Of a stretch of DNA of 52,439 nt, positions 43,048-51,640 are shown piece by piece. The notes below the pieces were generated by a model that did no database searches, was not told where the DNA came from, and saw nothing but the letters and a program-made list of their open reading frames with translations. The stretch covers positions 2,737,217 through 2,789,655 of the forward strand of contig NZ_LT976853.1 in assembly GCF_900249755.1 (NCBI RefSeq), written 5' to 3'. The DNA is from Cupriavidus taiwanensis. GTDB taxonomy: Bacteria; Pseudomonadota; Gammaproteobacteria; Burkholderiales; Burkholderiaceae. Position numbers and translations under genes: made by a program. Numbering within the stretch: the stretch's first letter is position 1; each line of letters opens with the position of its first letter.

Positions 43048-44229
43048 ATGGACTTGCAGCACCTGGCCACCGCCTCCCGCCTCGCCAACATCGAAGCCTT
43101 CCATGTGATGGAGCTGGCCAAGCAGGCCGCCGCGCTGGAGCGCGCCGGCCGCCATATCGTGCACATGGGCATCGGCGAGCCGGACTTCACCGCCGCCGAG
43201 CCGGTGGTGCGCGCCGCCGAAGCCGCCATGCGCCGCGGCGTCACGCAGTACACCGGCGCGCTCGGCATCCACCCGCTGCGCGAGGCCATCGCCGGCTATT
43301 ACCAGACCGCCTACGGGCTCGATATCCCGGCCCGGCGCGTGATCGTCACCGCCGGCGCGTCGGGCGCGCTGCTGCTGGCGTGCGCGGTGCTGGTCGAGAT
43401 CGGCGCCGAGGTGCTGATGCCCGACCCCAGCTATCCGTGCAACCGCCACTTCGTCGCCGCCTTCGACGGCGCCGCGCGCATGATCCCGAGCGGACCGGCC
43501 GAGCGCTTCCAGCTGACCGCGGCGCAAGTCGAGGCCAACTGGGGCGAGCAGACCCGGGGCGTGCTGCTGGCGTCGCCGTCCAACCCGACCGGCACTTCGA
43601 TCCTGCCCGACGAGCTTGCGCGGATCCTGCAGGCGGTGCGCGCGCGCAACGGCTTCGCCATCCTGGACGAGATCTACCAGGGCCTGTCCTACGACGCGCC
43701 GCCGGTTTCGGCGCTGAGCCTGGACCCGGACGTGGTCACGGTGAACAGCTTCTCGAAGTACTTCAACATGACCGGCTGGCGCCTGGGCTGGCTGGTGGTG
43801 CCCGACGCGCTGGTCGAGGCCTTCGAGAAGGTCGCGCAGAACCTGTTCATCTGCGCGTCGGCGGTGGCGCAGCATGCCGCGCTGGCCTGCTTCACGCCCG
43901 AGGCGCTGGCGATCTACGACGAACGCAAGGCCGAGTTCCGCCGCCGCCGCGACCTGATCGTGCCGGCGCTGGAGTCGCTGGGCCTGCGCGTGCCGGTGCG
44001 CCCCGACGGCGCCTTTTATGTGTATGCGGACTGCCGCGGCGTCAACCACCCGGCCGCCGGCGATGCCGACCGCCTGACGCAGTCGATGCTGCACGATGCC
44101 GGCGTGGTGATGGTGCCGGGGCAGGACTTCGGCCCGCATACCGCCAGGGACTACATCCGGATCTCGTATGCGACCTCGCGCGAGAATATCGAAGAGGCGA
44201 TGGCGCGGCTGGGCAAGCTGTTCCGCTGA
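43048..44229 (+). CDS. Class I/II PLP-dependent aminotransferase
   Basis: A 393-residue aspartate-aminotransferase-fold enzyme. HMGIGEPDFTAAEPVV, SPSNPTGTSI, DEIYQGLSY and the PLP block NSFSKYFNMTGWRLGW (Lys237) are present, with YIRISYATS near the end, where Arg binds the substrate carboxylate. It resembles the aspartate/alanine aminotransferases annotated AspC- or AlaT-like; the amino-acid substrate cannot be fixed from sequence. It stands between the nusB terminator and a bidirectional terminator, so it is a single-gene unit. Confidence 0.92.
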   Translation: MDLQHLATASRLANIEAFHVMELAKQAAALERAGRHIVHMGIGEPDFTAAEPVVRAAEAAMRRGVTQYTGALGIHPLREAIAGYYQTAYGLDIPARRVIVTAGASGALLLACAVLVEIGAEVLMPDPSYPCNRHFVAAFDGAARMIPSGPAERFQLTAAQVEANWGEQTRGVLLASPSNPTGTSILPDELARILQAVRARNGFAILDEIYQGLSYDAPPVSALSLDPDVVTVNSFSKYFNMTGWRLGWLVVPDALVEAFEKVAQNLFICASAVAQHAALACFTPEALAIYDERKAEFRRRRDLIVPALESLGLRVPVRPDGAFYVYADCRGVNHPAAGDADRLTQSMLHDAGVVMVPGQDFGPHTARDYIRISYATSRENIEEAMARLGKLFR

Positions 44230-44259
44230 GCACGGCCCGGCCGCTGCGGCGGCAGGCAA

Positions 44260-44289
44260 AAGAAAAGCACCCCGCGGGGTGCTTTTCTT
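44260..44289. terminator. Bidirectional intrinsic terminator
   Basis: A perfect 30-base palindrome with arms AAGAAAAGCACCCCG and CGGGGTGCTTTTCTT. The A and T runs flank the GC core on both strands, so it serves the rightward aminotransferase and the leftward lytic transglycosylase. Confidence 0.88.
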
Positions 44290-44311
44290 CTGGGCGATGC
44301 CGGGGCCAGCC

Positions 44312-45448
44312 TCAGGCGTTGTGCGGCCCGTTGTTGGCTTCCAGCTTCTCGGTCGGTGCGTGCTCGACCGGCGCCTTGTCCTCGACGGCCGGCTTGTCGG
44401 CGTTGGCGGGCGCGCTGCGCACGCCGATCAGCTGGCGCAGGCGGGCGCGCTCGGCCAGCACCTTGGCGCCGTAGCCGCCGTCGGTGGCCGTGGTGGCGCC
44501 GACGTAGTACTTCAGGCCGCCCTCGAGCGAGCCGGCGCGGGCGATGCAGTCCTTGAGCACCAGCGCGCCGATCTTGATGTTGGCGTACGGGTTCAGGGCC
44601 GCGGACACGCCGCCGACGGCTTCGTACTTGTCCTGGTGGACCTTGGTCATGACCTGCATCAGGCCCTGCGCGCCCACGCCGCTTTCGGCGTACGGGTTGA
44701 AGCTGGACTCGATCGCGATCACGCCCAGGATCAGCAGCGGGTCGATCCCCACCTCGCGGCCGGTCAGGTAGGCCGCCTTGACCAGCTGCGCGGTGGCCTG
44801 CGCCGCCACGCGGTACTTGCGCGCGATATAGTCCGCCACGGCGGCCTGCTCGCGCGCGCTGCCCAGCGTGGCGCCGGTGCTGCGGGCATCCATGGCCACG
44901 CGCGTCACCGGGATGCGCGCGGCGAGGTGCGCCACCGACGGCACCTTGGTATTGGCCGCCAGGCTCCATTCGTCGACGCCCGACACGGTCGGCAGGCCGA
45001 GCTTGCCGCTGCGGCCACTGCCGGCGCCATAGCCGAACTTGATTGCCGCGACGTCCGCCGTGCTCGGCGGCACGGCGCTGGATGCGGCCGCGCCGTTGGC
45101 TGCGCTGCTGGTGGCGCTGTCGCCAGCGGCGGCCGTGCCGCCATGCGCGGGCGCTGCCACGGCAGCGCTCACCAGCACCGCGGGTGCTTCGTCGCCGGCC
45201 AGCAAGGCGGCCAGCGTGGTGCGCCATTCCTGGCTCACCGACAGCGACACCGCCGAAACCACCGCCACCACGCCCAGGCTGTTCAGGGCGTACTTCAGTG
45301 TTGTGCGGCCACCGCGCAACGCGCGGCCCGCGACCGGATGCGCGAGGCGGACCTGCAATGCCCGACTCACTCCGGGTACCGGCTGTCGGAGGCGGACCTG
45401 CAGGGCCCGCCCGATGCCGGGAAGATGAAGGGTTTTCCAACCGCTCAT
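44312..45448 (-). CDS. Membrane-anchored lytic transglycosylase (SLT domain)
   Basis: A 378-residue protein. A basic cytoplasmic start contains two copies of a 15-residue unit (IGRALQVRLRQPVPG and VSRALQVRLAHPVAG, residues 12-41). A membrane helix follows (about 53-72), then a Ser/Ala-rich linker and a C-terminal goose-lysozyme-like SLT domain: LILGVIAIESSFNPYAESG with catalytic Glu247, GAQGLMQVM, and NPYANIKIGALVLKDCIARAG. It cleaves peptidoglycan in the periplasm. The start is fixed by GGAGGT five bases upstream. A promoter about 350 bases upstream implies a long structured leader. Confidence 0.92.
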   Translation of the reverse strand: MSGWKTLHLPGIGRALQVRLRQPVPGVSRALQVRLAHPVAGRALRGGRTTLKYALNSLGVVAVVSAVSLSVSQEWRTTLAALLAGDEAPAVLVSAAVAAPAHGGTAAAGDSATSSAANGAAASSAVPPSTADVAAIKFGYGAGSGRSGKLGLPTVSGVDEWSLAANTKVPSVAHLAARIPVTRVAMDARSTGATLGSAREQAAVADYIARKYRVAAQATAQLVKAAYLTGREVGIDPLLILGVIAIESSFNPYAESGVGAQGLMQVMTKVHQDKYEAVGGVSAALNPYANIKIGALVLKDCIARAGSLEGGLKYYVGATTATDGGYGAKVLAERARLRQLIGVRSAPANADKPAVEDKAPVEHAPTEKLEANNGPHNA

Positions 45449-45800
45449 GCTTACCTCCATCCGTTGCCCGCTTCGCGTGCCACACTGCGGCGCGCGCCCG
45501 ATCTCAACGTACTCAAGTAAGGATGCCGCGCCGTCTAGCAGTGACGACCAAGCACCTGTTGGCAGGGCGCTCCCCATGCGCCCAACTTGGAAACAGGCCA
45601 CGCCCTGGGGGAGCGCTACCTGCCACGACTTAACTCTCTCTACACTCCGGCAAGCCGCCGGAGGCGACCGGTCGTCCCACCATGCGTGCGGGACTCTGAC
45701 CATCGGTCCTTGCTGGAGGGACTTTCTGGCACGTTGTTTTGATGTGCACCCCTTGACACAGGGGGAAAATCCATGTTGCGACGCAACACTCCATGGAGCA
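45449..45800 (-). ncRNA. Long structured leader of the lytic transglycosylase mRNA (class unknown)
   Basis: About 350 nt are transcribed before the start codon if the promoter at 45807-45835 is used. Between 45543 and 45676 a nested structure is visible: an outer stem GACGACC/GGTCGTC (45543-45549, 45670-45676) encloses a 15-bp stem with a two-base bulge (45561-45575 with 45608-45624; arm GGCAGGGCGCTCCCC) and a 7-bp hairpin CTCCGGC/GCCGGAG (45645-45663). A TGTTGCG/CGCAACA dyad lies near the predicted start. I cannot match it to a known riboswitch. Confidence 0.5.
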
Positions 45801-45806
45801 GACCGG

Positions 45807-45835
45807 ATTGTAGGAACGGTGTTATATCCCGTCAA
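45807..45835 (-). promoter_or_regulatory. Sigma-70 promoter of the lytic transglycosylase gene
   Basis: On the minus strand TTGACG (45835-45830), a 17-base spacer and TACAAT (45812-45807). It lies in an AT-rich island between the divergent genes and places the start near 45800. Confidence 0.7.
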
Positions 45836-45992
45836 GAATAATAAAATGGAATTTCACTACTTCCAGTTATTTGTAACAAGCCTGTTTTAGTCGGCCCCGC
45901 ATCACTCGTTCGCCCGCAAACGCAGGCGTGGCCTTGCCTCCCAGCGATCGGACGGAACTTCGCATCGACAAAAAACTTACAATTTGCCCGGC

Positions 45993-46012
45993 ATCGCTCA
46001 TGCGATTTTTTT
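45993..46012 (+). promoter_or_regulatory. Weak hairpin with T run in the ubiD upstream region
   Basis: ATCGC, TCAT, GCGAT is a 5-bp hairpin leading into seven T residues, about 90 bases before ubiD. It could be a weak terminator or attenuator of a rightward transcript. The rest of 45840-46101 shows no gene. Confidence 0.3.
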
Positions 46013-46101
46013 GCCGTCGGCGGGATCCATGTGTATCGTCACCGACCTGACCGCGGCCTCGCGGAATCCCCTGCGGATGCCGCACCACAACAGAATTCAC
46101 T

Positions 46102-47628
46102 ATGCAATACAAAGACTTGCGAGATTTCATCAGCCAGCTTGAGCGCATCGGCGAGCTGCGGCGGATCGCCCGGCCGGTGTCGCCCAACCTGGAAATGACC
46201 GAAATCTGCGATCGCCTGCTGCGCGACGGCGGCCCCGCGGTCCTCTTCGAGCAGCCTGCGGGCGCCCCCCATGGCGACATCTATAGCGTGCCAGTGCTGG
46301 CCAATCTGTTCGGCACGACACGCAGAGTCGCATTTGGCATGGGCGCCGAATCGATGGAAGACCTGCGCGACATCGGCCGGGTGCTGTCGGCGCTGAAGGA
46401 ACCGGAGCCGCCGCGCGGCCTGCGCGAGGCCGGCAAGCTGTTCACGCTCGCCAAGTCCGTGTGGGATATGGCACCCAAGCGCGTCAGCAGCCCGGCCTGC
46501 CAGGAGGTGGTGTGGGAGGGCAACGACGTCGACCTCGCGCGCCTGCCGATCCAGACCTGCTGGCCCGGCGACGCCGCCCCGCTGATCACCTGGGGCCTGG
46601 TGGTGACCAAGGGCCCGCACAAGAAGCGGCAGAACCTGGGCATCTACCGCCAGCAGGTGATCGGCCGCAACCAGGTCATCATGCGCTGGCTGGCGCACCG
46701 CGGCGGCGCGCTCGACTTCCGCGAGCATGCGCTGGCCAATCCCGGCAAGCCGTTCCCGATCGCGGTGGCGCTGGGCGCGGACCCGGCCACCATCCTGGGC
46801 GCGGTGACGCCGGTGCCCGATACGCTGTCCGAATACCAGTTCGCCGGCCTGCTGCGCGGCAGCCGCACCGCGCTGGCGGGCTGCCTGACGCCGACGCTGT
46901 CCGAACTGAGCGTGCCGGCCTCGGCCGAGATCGTGCTGGAAGGCCATATCCAGCCGGACCCCGACCACCCGTCGGGCTACCAGCATGCGCTGGAGGGCCC
47001 GTTCGGCGACCACACCGGCTATTACAACGAGCAGGACTGGTTCCCGGTCTTCACCATCGACCGCATCACCATGCGGCGCGACCCGATCTACCACTCCACC
47101 TACACCGGCAAGCCGCCCGACGAGCCGGCCGTGCTGGGGGTGGCGCTGAACGAGGTGTTCGTGCCGCTGCTGCAGAAGCAGTTCCCGGAGATCACGGACT
47201 TCTACCTGCCGCCCGAGGGCTGCAGCTACCGCATGGCGCTGGTGCGCATGAAGAAGCAGTACGCCGGCCATGCCAAGCGCGTGATGTTCGGCGTGTGGAG
47301 CTTCCTGCGGCAGTTCATGTATACGAAGTTCATCGTGGTGGTCGACGACGATGTCGACGTGCGCGACTGGAAGGAAGTGATCTGGGCCATCACCACCCGC
47401 GTCGACCCCAGCCGCGACACCGTGCTGGTCGACAACACGCCGATCGATTACCTGGACTTTGCCTCGCCGGTGTCGGGCCTGGGCTCGAAGATGGGCATCG
47501 ATGCCACCGACAAATGGCCCGGCGAGACCACACGGGAATGGGGCACGCCGATCTCGATGGATGCCGCCGTCAAGGCAAAGGTCGACACCATGTGGGAAAG
47601 CCTGTTCGAGCGTCCGGCCGGCAACTGA
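46102..47628 (+). CDS. ubiD: 4-hydroxy-3-polyprenylbenzoate decarboxylase UbiD
   Basis: A 508-residue prenylated-FMN-dependent decarboxylase of ubiquinone synthesis. [20 protein letters not shown] is the family start; [59 protein letters not shown] and [20 protein letters not shown] are conserved UbiD blocks. The cofactor-making partner ubiX is not in the window. The Shine-Dalgarno sequence is weak. It is the first gene of a rightward run with aacS. Confidence 0.96.
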   Translation: MQYKDLRDFISQLERIGELRRIARPVSPNLEMTEICDRLLRDGGPAVLFEQPAGAPHGDIYSVPVLANLFGTTRRVAFGMGAESMEDLRDIGRVLSALKEPEPPRGLREAGKLFTLAKSVWDMAPKRVSSPACQEVVWEGNDVDLARLPIQTCWPGDAAPLITWGLVVTKGPHKKRQNLGIYRQQVIGRNQVIMRWLAHRGGALDFREHALANPGKPFPIAVALGADPATILGAVTPVPDTLSEYQFAGLLRGSRTALAGCLTPTLSELSVPASAEIVLEGHIQPDPDHPSGYQHALEGPFGDHTGYYNEQDWFPVFTIDRITMRRDPIYHSTYTGKPPDEPAVLGVALNEVFVPLLQKQFPEITDFYLPPEGCSYRMALVRMKKQYAGHAKRVMFGVWSFLRQFMYTKFIVVVDDDVDVRDWKEVIWAITTRVDPSRDTVLVDNTPIDYLDFASPVSGLGSKMGIDATDKWPGETTREWGTPISMDAAVKAKVDTMWESLFERPAGN

Positions 47629-47735
47629 AAGCGTCCGCCGTTATCATGTCAGCCTGATGCCGGGTGCCGCCGCAGGCGCCCGGAATAACCATCGCACCAT
47701 CCCATGCCCGCGACAGACGGGCGCAAGGAGGAGAC

Positions 47736-49760
47736 ATGACGACCGCCGCCCCTCTCACCGAAGGCAACCTGATGTGGACGCCGTCCGAGGCGTTCCGCGA
47801 CAGCAGCCAGATCGCCGCCTTCATGCGCTGGCTGCGCACCGAACGCGGCCTGGCCTTTGACGACTACGACAGCCTGTGGCAGTGGTCGGTCACCGAGCTG
47901 GAAGCCTTCTGGGATGCGGTGCGCGCGTATTTCGACGTGCATTTCGACACGCCCGCCACGCAGGTGCTGGATCGCCGCACCATGCCCGGCGCGCGCTGGT
48001 TCGAAGGCGCGACGCTGAACTACGTGCAGCAGGTATTCCGCCATGCCGGCACCGGCACCGCTCGCCAGCGCGCCGCGATCCGTTATGCCGGCGAAGCTCA
48101 GCCGCTGGCCGAAGTGAGCTGGGACACCCTCGAAGCCCAGGTCGCGTCGCTGGCGCATGCGCTGCGCCAGATGGGTGTGCAGCGCGGCGACCGTGTCGCC
48201 GGCTACCTGCCCAATATCCCCGCCACCATCGTCGCCTTCCTCGCCACCGCCAGCCTCGGCGCGGTCTGGTCGGGCTGCGCGCCGGACATGGGCCAGATAG
48301 CCGTGGCCGACCGCTTCCGCCAGATCGAGCCCAGGGTGCTGATCGCCGTCGATGGCTACCGCTATGGCGGCAAGGCCTACGACCGCGCCCCGGTGGTGGC
48401 AGACCTGGTCGCCACCCTGCCCTCGCTGACGGACCTGGTGCTGGTCCCGCAGATCGGCAGCAAGGCGGCGCCGCCCGCCGGCGTGCGCGTCCACGCCTGG
48501 CAGGAAGTGCTGGCGCACGACGTGCCGCTGGCGATCGAGCCAGTGCCGTTCGACCATCCGCTGTGGATCGTCTATTCGTCCGGCACCACCGGCATGCCCA
48601 AGCCGATCGTCCATGGCCATGGCGGCATCGTCATCGAGCAGCTCAAGCTGATGGCGTTCCACAACAACCTGGGGCCGGACGACGTATTCCACTGGTACAG
48701 CAGCAGCGGCTGGATCATGTGGAACGCGCAGGTGGCCGGGCTGCTGCTGGGCACCACCATCGCGCTCTACGACGGCAACCCGGCCTGGCCCGACGCCGGC
48801 GTGCTGTGGCGCTTCGTCGACGATGCCGGCGTGACCTTGTTCGGTGCCGGCGCGGCGTTCTTCACCAACTGCATGAAGGCCGGCATCGAGCCCGCGCGCA
48901 TCGCCGACGTGTCGCGCCTGCGCGGACTGGGGTCGACCGGCTCGCCGCTGCCGGTCGAGGCCTACGACTGGATCTACCGCCATGTGCGCGAAGACCTCTG
49001 GCTGGTGCCGATGTCGGGCGGCACCGACTTCGCCGGCTCGTTCGTCGCCGGCTGCCCGCTGCTGCCGGTCCATTCCGGCGAGATGCAGTGCCGCTGCCTG
49101 GGCGCCAAGGTCGAGGCCTTCGACGACAACGGCCAGCCCTTGATCGACGCGGTCGGCGAACTGGTCTGCACCGAGCCGATGCCGTCGATGCCGCTCTACC
49201 TGTGGGGCGACACCGACGGCAAGCGCTACCGCGACAGCTATTTCGACACCTACCCCGGCGCGTGGCGGCATGGCGACTGGATCAAGATCACCAGGCGCGG
49301 CGGCGCGGTGATCTACGGGCGGTCGGACGCCACCATCAACCGCCACGGCATCCGCATGGGCACGAGCGAGCTGTACCGCGTGGTCGAAGACCTGCCCGAG
49401 GTGCTCGACAGCATGGTGGTCGACCTGGAATACCTGGGCCGCGAATCGTATATGCCGCTGTTCGTGGTGCTGCGCGAAGGCATGGTGCTGGACGACGCGC
49501 TGCGCGACACGCTGCGCGCGCGCATCCGCAGCGCGCTGTCGTCGCGCCACGTGCCCAACGAGTTCGTGCAGGCGCCCGGCGTGCCGCGCACGCTGTCGGG
49601 CAAGAAGATGGAGGTGCCGATCAAGAAGCTGCTGCTGGGCCATGCGCCGCAGGGCATCGCCAACCGCGATGCCATGGCCAACCCCGACACGCTCGACTGG
49701 TACTTCGACTACGCCGCGCGCTTCCTGAAGGCGCGGCAGGCCGAATCGGCCACCACCTGA
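47736..49760 (+). CDS. aacS: Acetoacetyl-CoA synthetase
   Basis: A 674-residue AMP-forming synthetase that activates acetoacetate. It has the AacS-type N-terminus (NLMWTPSEAFRDSSQIAAFMRWL), the phosphate loop YSSGTTGMPKPIVHGHGG, YGRSDATINRHGIRMGTSELYR and the C-terminal SGKKMEVPIKKLLLG with the catalytic Lys. AAGGAGGAG precedes the ATG. It lets the cell use acetoacetate from ketone bodies, polyhydroxybutyrate breakdown or leucine degradation. It lies 107 bases after ubiD, probably with its own promoter. Confidence 0.95.
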   Translation: MTTAAPLTEGNLMWTPSEAFRDSSQIAAFMRWLRTERGLAFDDYDSLWQWSVTELEAFWDAVRAYFDVHFDTPATQVLDRRTMPGARWFEGATLNYVQQVFRHAGTGTARQRAAIRYAGEAQPLAEVSWDTLEAQVASLAHALRQMGVQRGDRVAGYLPNIPATIVAFLATASLGAVWSGCAPDMGQIAVADRFRQIEPRVLIAVDGYRYGGKAYDRAPVVADLVATLPSLTDLVLVPQIGSKAAPPAGVRVHAWQEVLAHDVPLAIEPVPFDHPLWIVYSSGTTGMPKPIVHGHGGIVIEQLKLMAFHNNLGPDDVFHWYSSSGWIMWNAQVAGLLLGTTIALYDGNPAWPDAGVLWRFVDDAGVTLFGAGAAFFTNCMKAGIEPARIADVSRLRGLGSTGSPLPVEAYDWIYRHVREDLWLVPMSGGTDFAGSFVAGCPLLPVHSGEMQCRCLGAKVEAFDDNGQPLIDAVGELVCTEPMPSMPLYLWGDTDGKRYRDSYFDTYPGAWRHGDWIKITRRGGAVIYGRSDATINRHGIRMGTSELYRVVEDLPEVLDSMVVDLEYLGRESYMPLFVVLREGMVLDDALRDTLRARIRSALSSRHVPNEFVQAPGVPRTLSGKKMEVPIKKLLLGHAPQGIANRDAMANPDTLDWYFDYAARFLKARQAESATT

Positions 49761-49785
49761 GCGCCGCGCCCAACCCAACCAAGCC

Positions 49786-50688
49786 ATGCACAACCTGCCA
49801 ACCGAAGACTTCCAGGGCCACCCGCTGGTGCGAATCGGCCAGGGCGACAGCTACCTGCTGCTGGCGCCGCAATACGGCGCGCGGCTGGTGCGCTGGGTAC
49901 ACCGCGGGCAAGACATCCTGTACTGGCCCGACGCCGCCGACTGGAGCCGGCCGGCGAAGATCCGCGGCGGCAATCCGCTGCTGTTCCCGTTTATCGGCCG
50001 GCATTTTGTCGATGGCAGTCCGGGGCAGTGGCGTGACGGACAAGGGACGGTGCATACCCTGTCGCAGCATGGCTTTGCGCGCGACCTTCCTTTCGAGGTC
50101 AGCGCCATCGACACGCAGGCGGCCATCACCATGACGCTGCGCGACAGCGAGGCCACGCGCGCCGGCTATCCGTTTGCCTTCGCCTTCGATGTGGTCTACG
50201 CCTTGCTGCCCGACGGTATCGAAGTATCGCTGCGCACGACCAACACCGGCACGCAGCGCCTGCCCTGCTATCCCGGCCACCACTTCTATTTCGCCCTGCC
50301 GCACACGCAGCGTGGCGCGTCGTCGCTGGCGCTGCCCGACACGGAGCGCAGGCGCCAGCTGCCGGATGGCAGCCCGGGGCCAGCGGAGTCAGGCGAGTCG
50401 ACCTGCGCGTTGGACGATCCACGGCTGCAAGACACCTTCCACGTGTTCCGCGGCAGCCCGTCGGCGCAACTGGCCATGCCCGGCCGCCATATCCGGTTCG
50501 AGCTCGACCTGCCCGGCAGTGCGCCCTGGCATGCCGTAACCACCTGGTCCGAGACCGAGGCCTCCGATTTCTATTGCGTCGAACCGTGGGTGGGCTTGCC
50601 CGATGCCATCCACCACGGCCAGGGCTTGCGCTGGATCGAACCCGGGCAGGCGGAAAGCGCGGTGTGCCGGCTGCGTGTATCGGCCTGA
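49786..50688 (+). CDS. Aldose-1-epimerase / galactose mutarotase-like protein
   Basis: A 300-residue galactose-mutarotase-fold protein. YLLLAPQYGARLVRWVHRGQ, NPLLFPFIGRHFVDG, HGFARDLPFEV and PCYPGHHFYFALP are the family blocks, with His in LSQHGFARD and PGHHFYF near the usual catalytic and binding positions. Members invert the anomeric carbon of free or phosphorylated sugars; the sugar here is unknown. It starts 25 bases after aacS. Confidence 0.9.
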   Translation: MHNLPTEDFQGHPLVRIGQGDSYLLLAPQYGARLVRWVHRGQDILYWPDAADWSRPAKIRGGNPLLFPFIGRHFVDGSPGQWRDGQGTVHTLSQHGFARDLPFEVSAIDTQAAITMTLRDSEATRAGYPFAFAFDVVYALLPDGIEVSLRTTNTGTQRLPCYPGHHFYFALPHTQRGASSLALPDTERRRQLPDGSPGPAESGESTCALDDPRLQDTFHVFRGSPSAQLAMPGRHIRFELDLPGSAPWHAVTTWSETEASDFYCVEPWVGLPDAIHHGQGLRWIEPGQAESAVCRLRVSA

Positions 50689-50703
50689 CCTGACCGGGGC
50701 CGC

Positions 50704-51081
50704 TCAGCGTTCAAAGTCGAGCCCGCCGATCAGGATCTGCGGGTCTGCCTGCGACAGCGAGCGGAAATCGATCCCGCGCGGCTCCTGCCATGCCTGCAGC
50801 TTGGACGGCAGCGCCGCCAGGTAGCCGGCAAAGCGCGCCTCGCCGCCCGCCGCGAACAGGCGCTGCACCTCCAGCCCATCCCACGCCAGCGTGATATCGA
50901 GCGCATACGGATGGCGCCGCAGCTCCGGCGGGCCGTCTCCGGTCACGCGCAAGCGCGGCGGCTGGCCGGGGCCATCGGCAGGCAGGGGCTGGAGTTGCAA
51001 GCGCCGGTGCTGCCGGCCGATCGCATCGGCGATGCGCGGCAGGCACTCGGTTTCAAAGCGGGCGAAGAAGTCGGTGGTCAA
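50704..51081 (-). CDS. Conserved hypothetical protein, about 125 residues
   Basis: A small cytoplasmic protein that reads TTDFFARFETECLPRIADAI after its start and ends LSQADPQILIGGLDFER. No ATG lies near the beginning of the ordered sequence; a TTG at 51081 with AGGA upstream is the best start, and an in-frame ATG at 51183 would add 34 unlikely residues. The pattern of strands and helices (LRVTGDGPPELRRHPYALDI, LAWDGLEVQRLFAAGG) looks like a real protein. I recognise no family. It is convergent with the epimerase, 15 bases apart. Confidence 0.68.
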   Translation of the reverse strand: MTTDFFARFETECLPRIADAIGRQHRRLQLQPLPADGPGQPPRLRVTGDGPPELRRHPYALDITLAWDGLEVQRLFAAGGEARFAGYLAALPSKLQAWQEPRGIDFRSLSQADPQILIGGLDFER

Positions 51082-51205
51082 GTGGGGGCGTCCTGACGTG
51101 GCGGGAGGGGTGACGCCCAAGCTGCAGGCGTCGGTTCGCCAGCCACTATACGCCGCGGCTCGCAGGGCGGGCAGACAGGACAAACGAGACCTATCATTGC
51201 CAGCT

Positions 51206-51439
51206 ATGGAGCGCTACAGGAACCTCAGCGGTAATTCCGGCATCGACGCCTACGAACTCGGCCCGGACCATATCCGGGTCCGCTTCGATGATGGCCGCGT
51301 CTATACCTACGACTACCAGAGCACCGGCCGCGGCAATGTGGAACAGATGAAGCGCCTCGCGATAGCGGGGCGCGGACTGTGCAGTTTTATCAGCCAGGTG
51401 GTCGGCAAGCACTACGCGCACAAGGAGCCGGGGCGCTGA
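51206..51439 (+). CDS. Small KTSC-domain-like protein
   Basis: A 77-residue protein: MERYRNLSGNSGIDAYELGP, then HIRVRFDDGRVYTYDYQSTG and CSFISQVVGKHYAHK. The order strand, turn, strand (IRVRFDDGRVYTYDY) and a helix ending in a conserved Tyr resembles the KTSC domain, small proteins or domains of unknown or nucleic-acid-related function. It starts about 125 bases from the divergent small gene. The function is not known. Confidence 0.78.
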   Translation: MERYRNLSGNSGIDAYELGPDHIRVRFDDGRVYTYDYQSTGRGNVEQMKRLAIAGRGLCSFISQVVGKHYAHKEPGR

Positions 51440-51461
51440 ATGCGTCCCATGGTCCACTCGC

Positions 51462-51490
51462 TTGCGCTCCCCCGGGATCCCGCATAGAAT
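51462..51490 (+). promoter_or_regulatory. Promoter of tRNA-Gly
   Basis: TTGCGC (51462-51467), a 17-base spacer and TAGAAT (51485-51490), about ten bases before the tRNA 5' end. Confidence 0.65.
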
Positions 51491-51499
51491 CGCGGGTTC

Positions 51500-51574
51500 G
51501 CGGGCGTCGTATAATGGCTATTACCTTAGCTTCCCAAGCTAAAGACGTGGGTTCGATTCCCATCGCCCGCTCCA
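51500..51574 (+). tRNA. tRNA-Gly (anticodon CCC)
   Basis: A 75-nt cloverleaf. The acceptor GCGGGCG pairs with CGCCCGC; the anticodon stem TTAGC/GCTAA holds the loop TTCCCAA with CCC as anticodon; GGTTCGATTCC forms the T arm; and TCCA with an encoded CCA ends it. It is a single tRNA gene with its own promoter and terminator. Confidence 0.97.
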
Positions 51575-51588
51575 CTTCCAGTCGAGAC

Positions 51589-51634
51589 AAGCCGCCTTTG
51601 CCACCGTTACGGTGATCCGCCCGGCGGCTTTTTT
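51589..51634 (+). terminator. Intrinsic terminator of tRNA-Gly, directly before trmB
   Basis: AAGCCGCC (51589-51596) pairs with GGCGGCTT (51623-51630), enclosing a small CACCG/CGGTG hairpin, and runs into six T residues ending at 51634. The trmB ATG is only seven bases further on. Confidence 0.8.
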
Positions 51635-51640
51635 GTTGCC

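Noticed and set aside
45570..45720. Pieces resembling a c-di-GMP-I riboswitch in the lytic transglycosylase leader (GGGACG, GCCTCCGG, GGTAGCG on the minus strand)
   Set aside because: The order is suggestive, but the diagnostic GCAAAGCC core and the GGCAAACC strand are absent, so I left the element unclassified.
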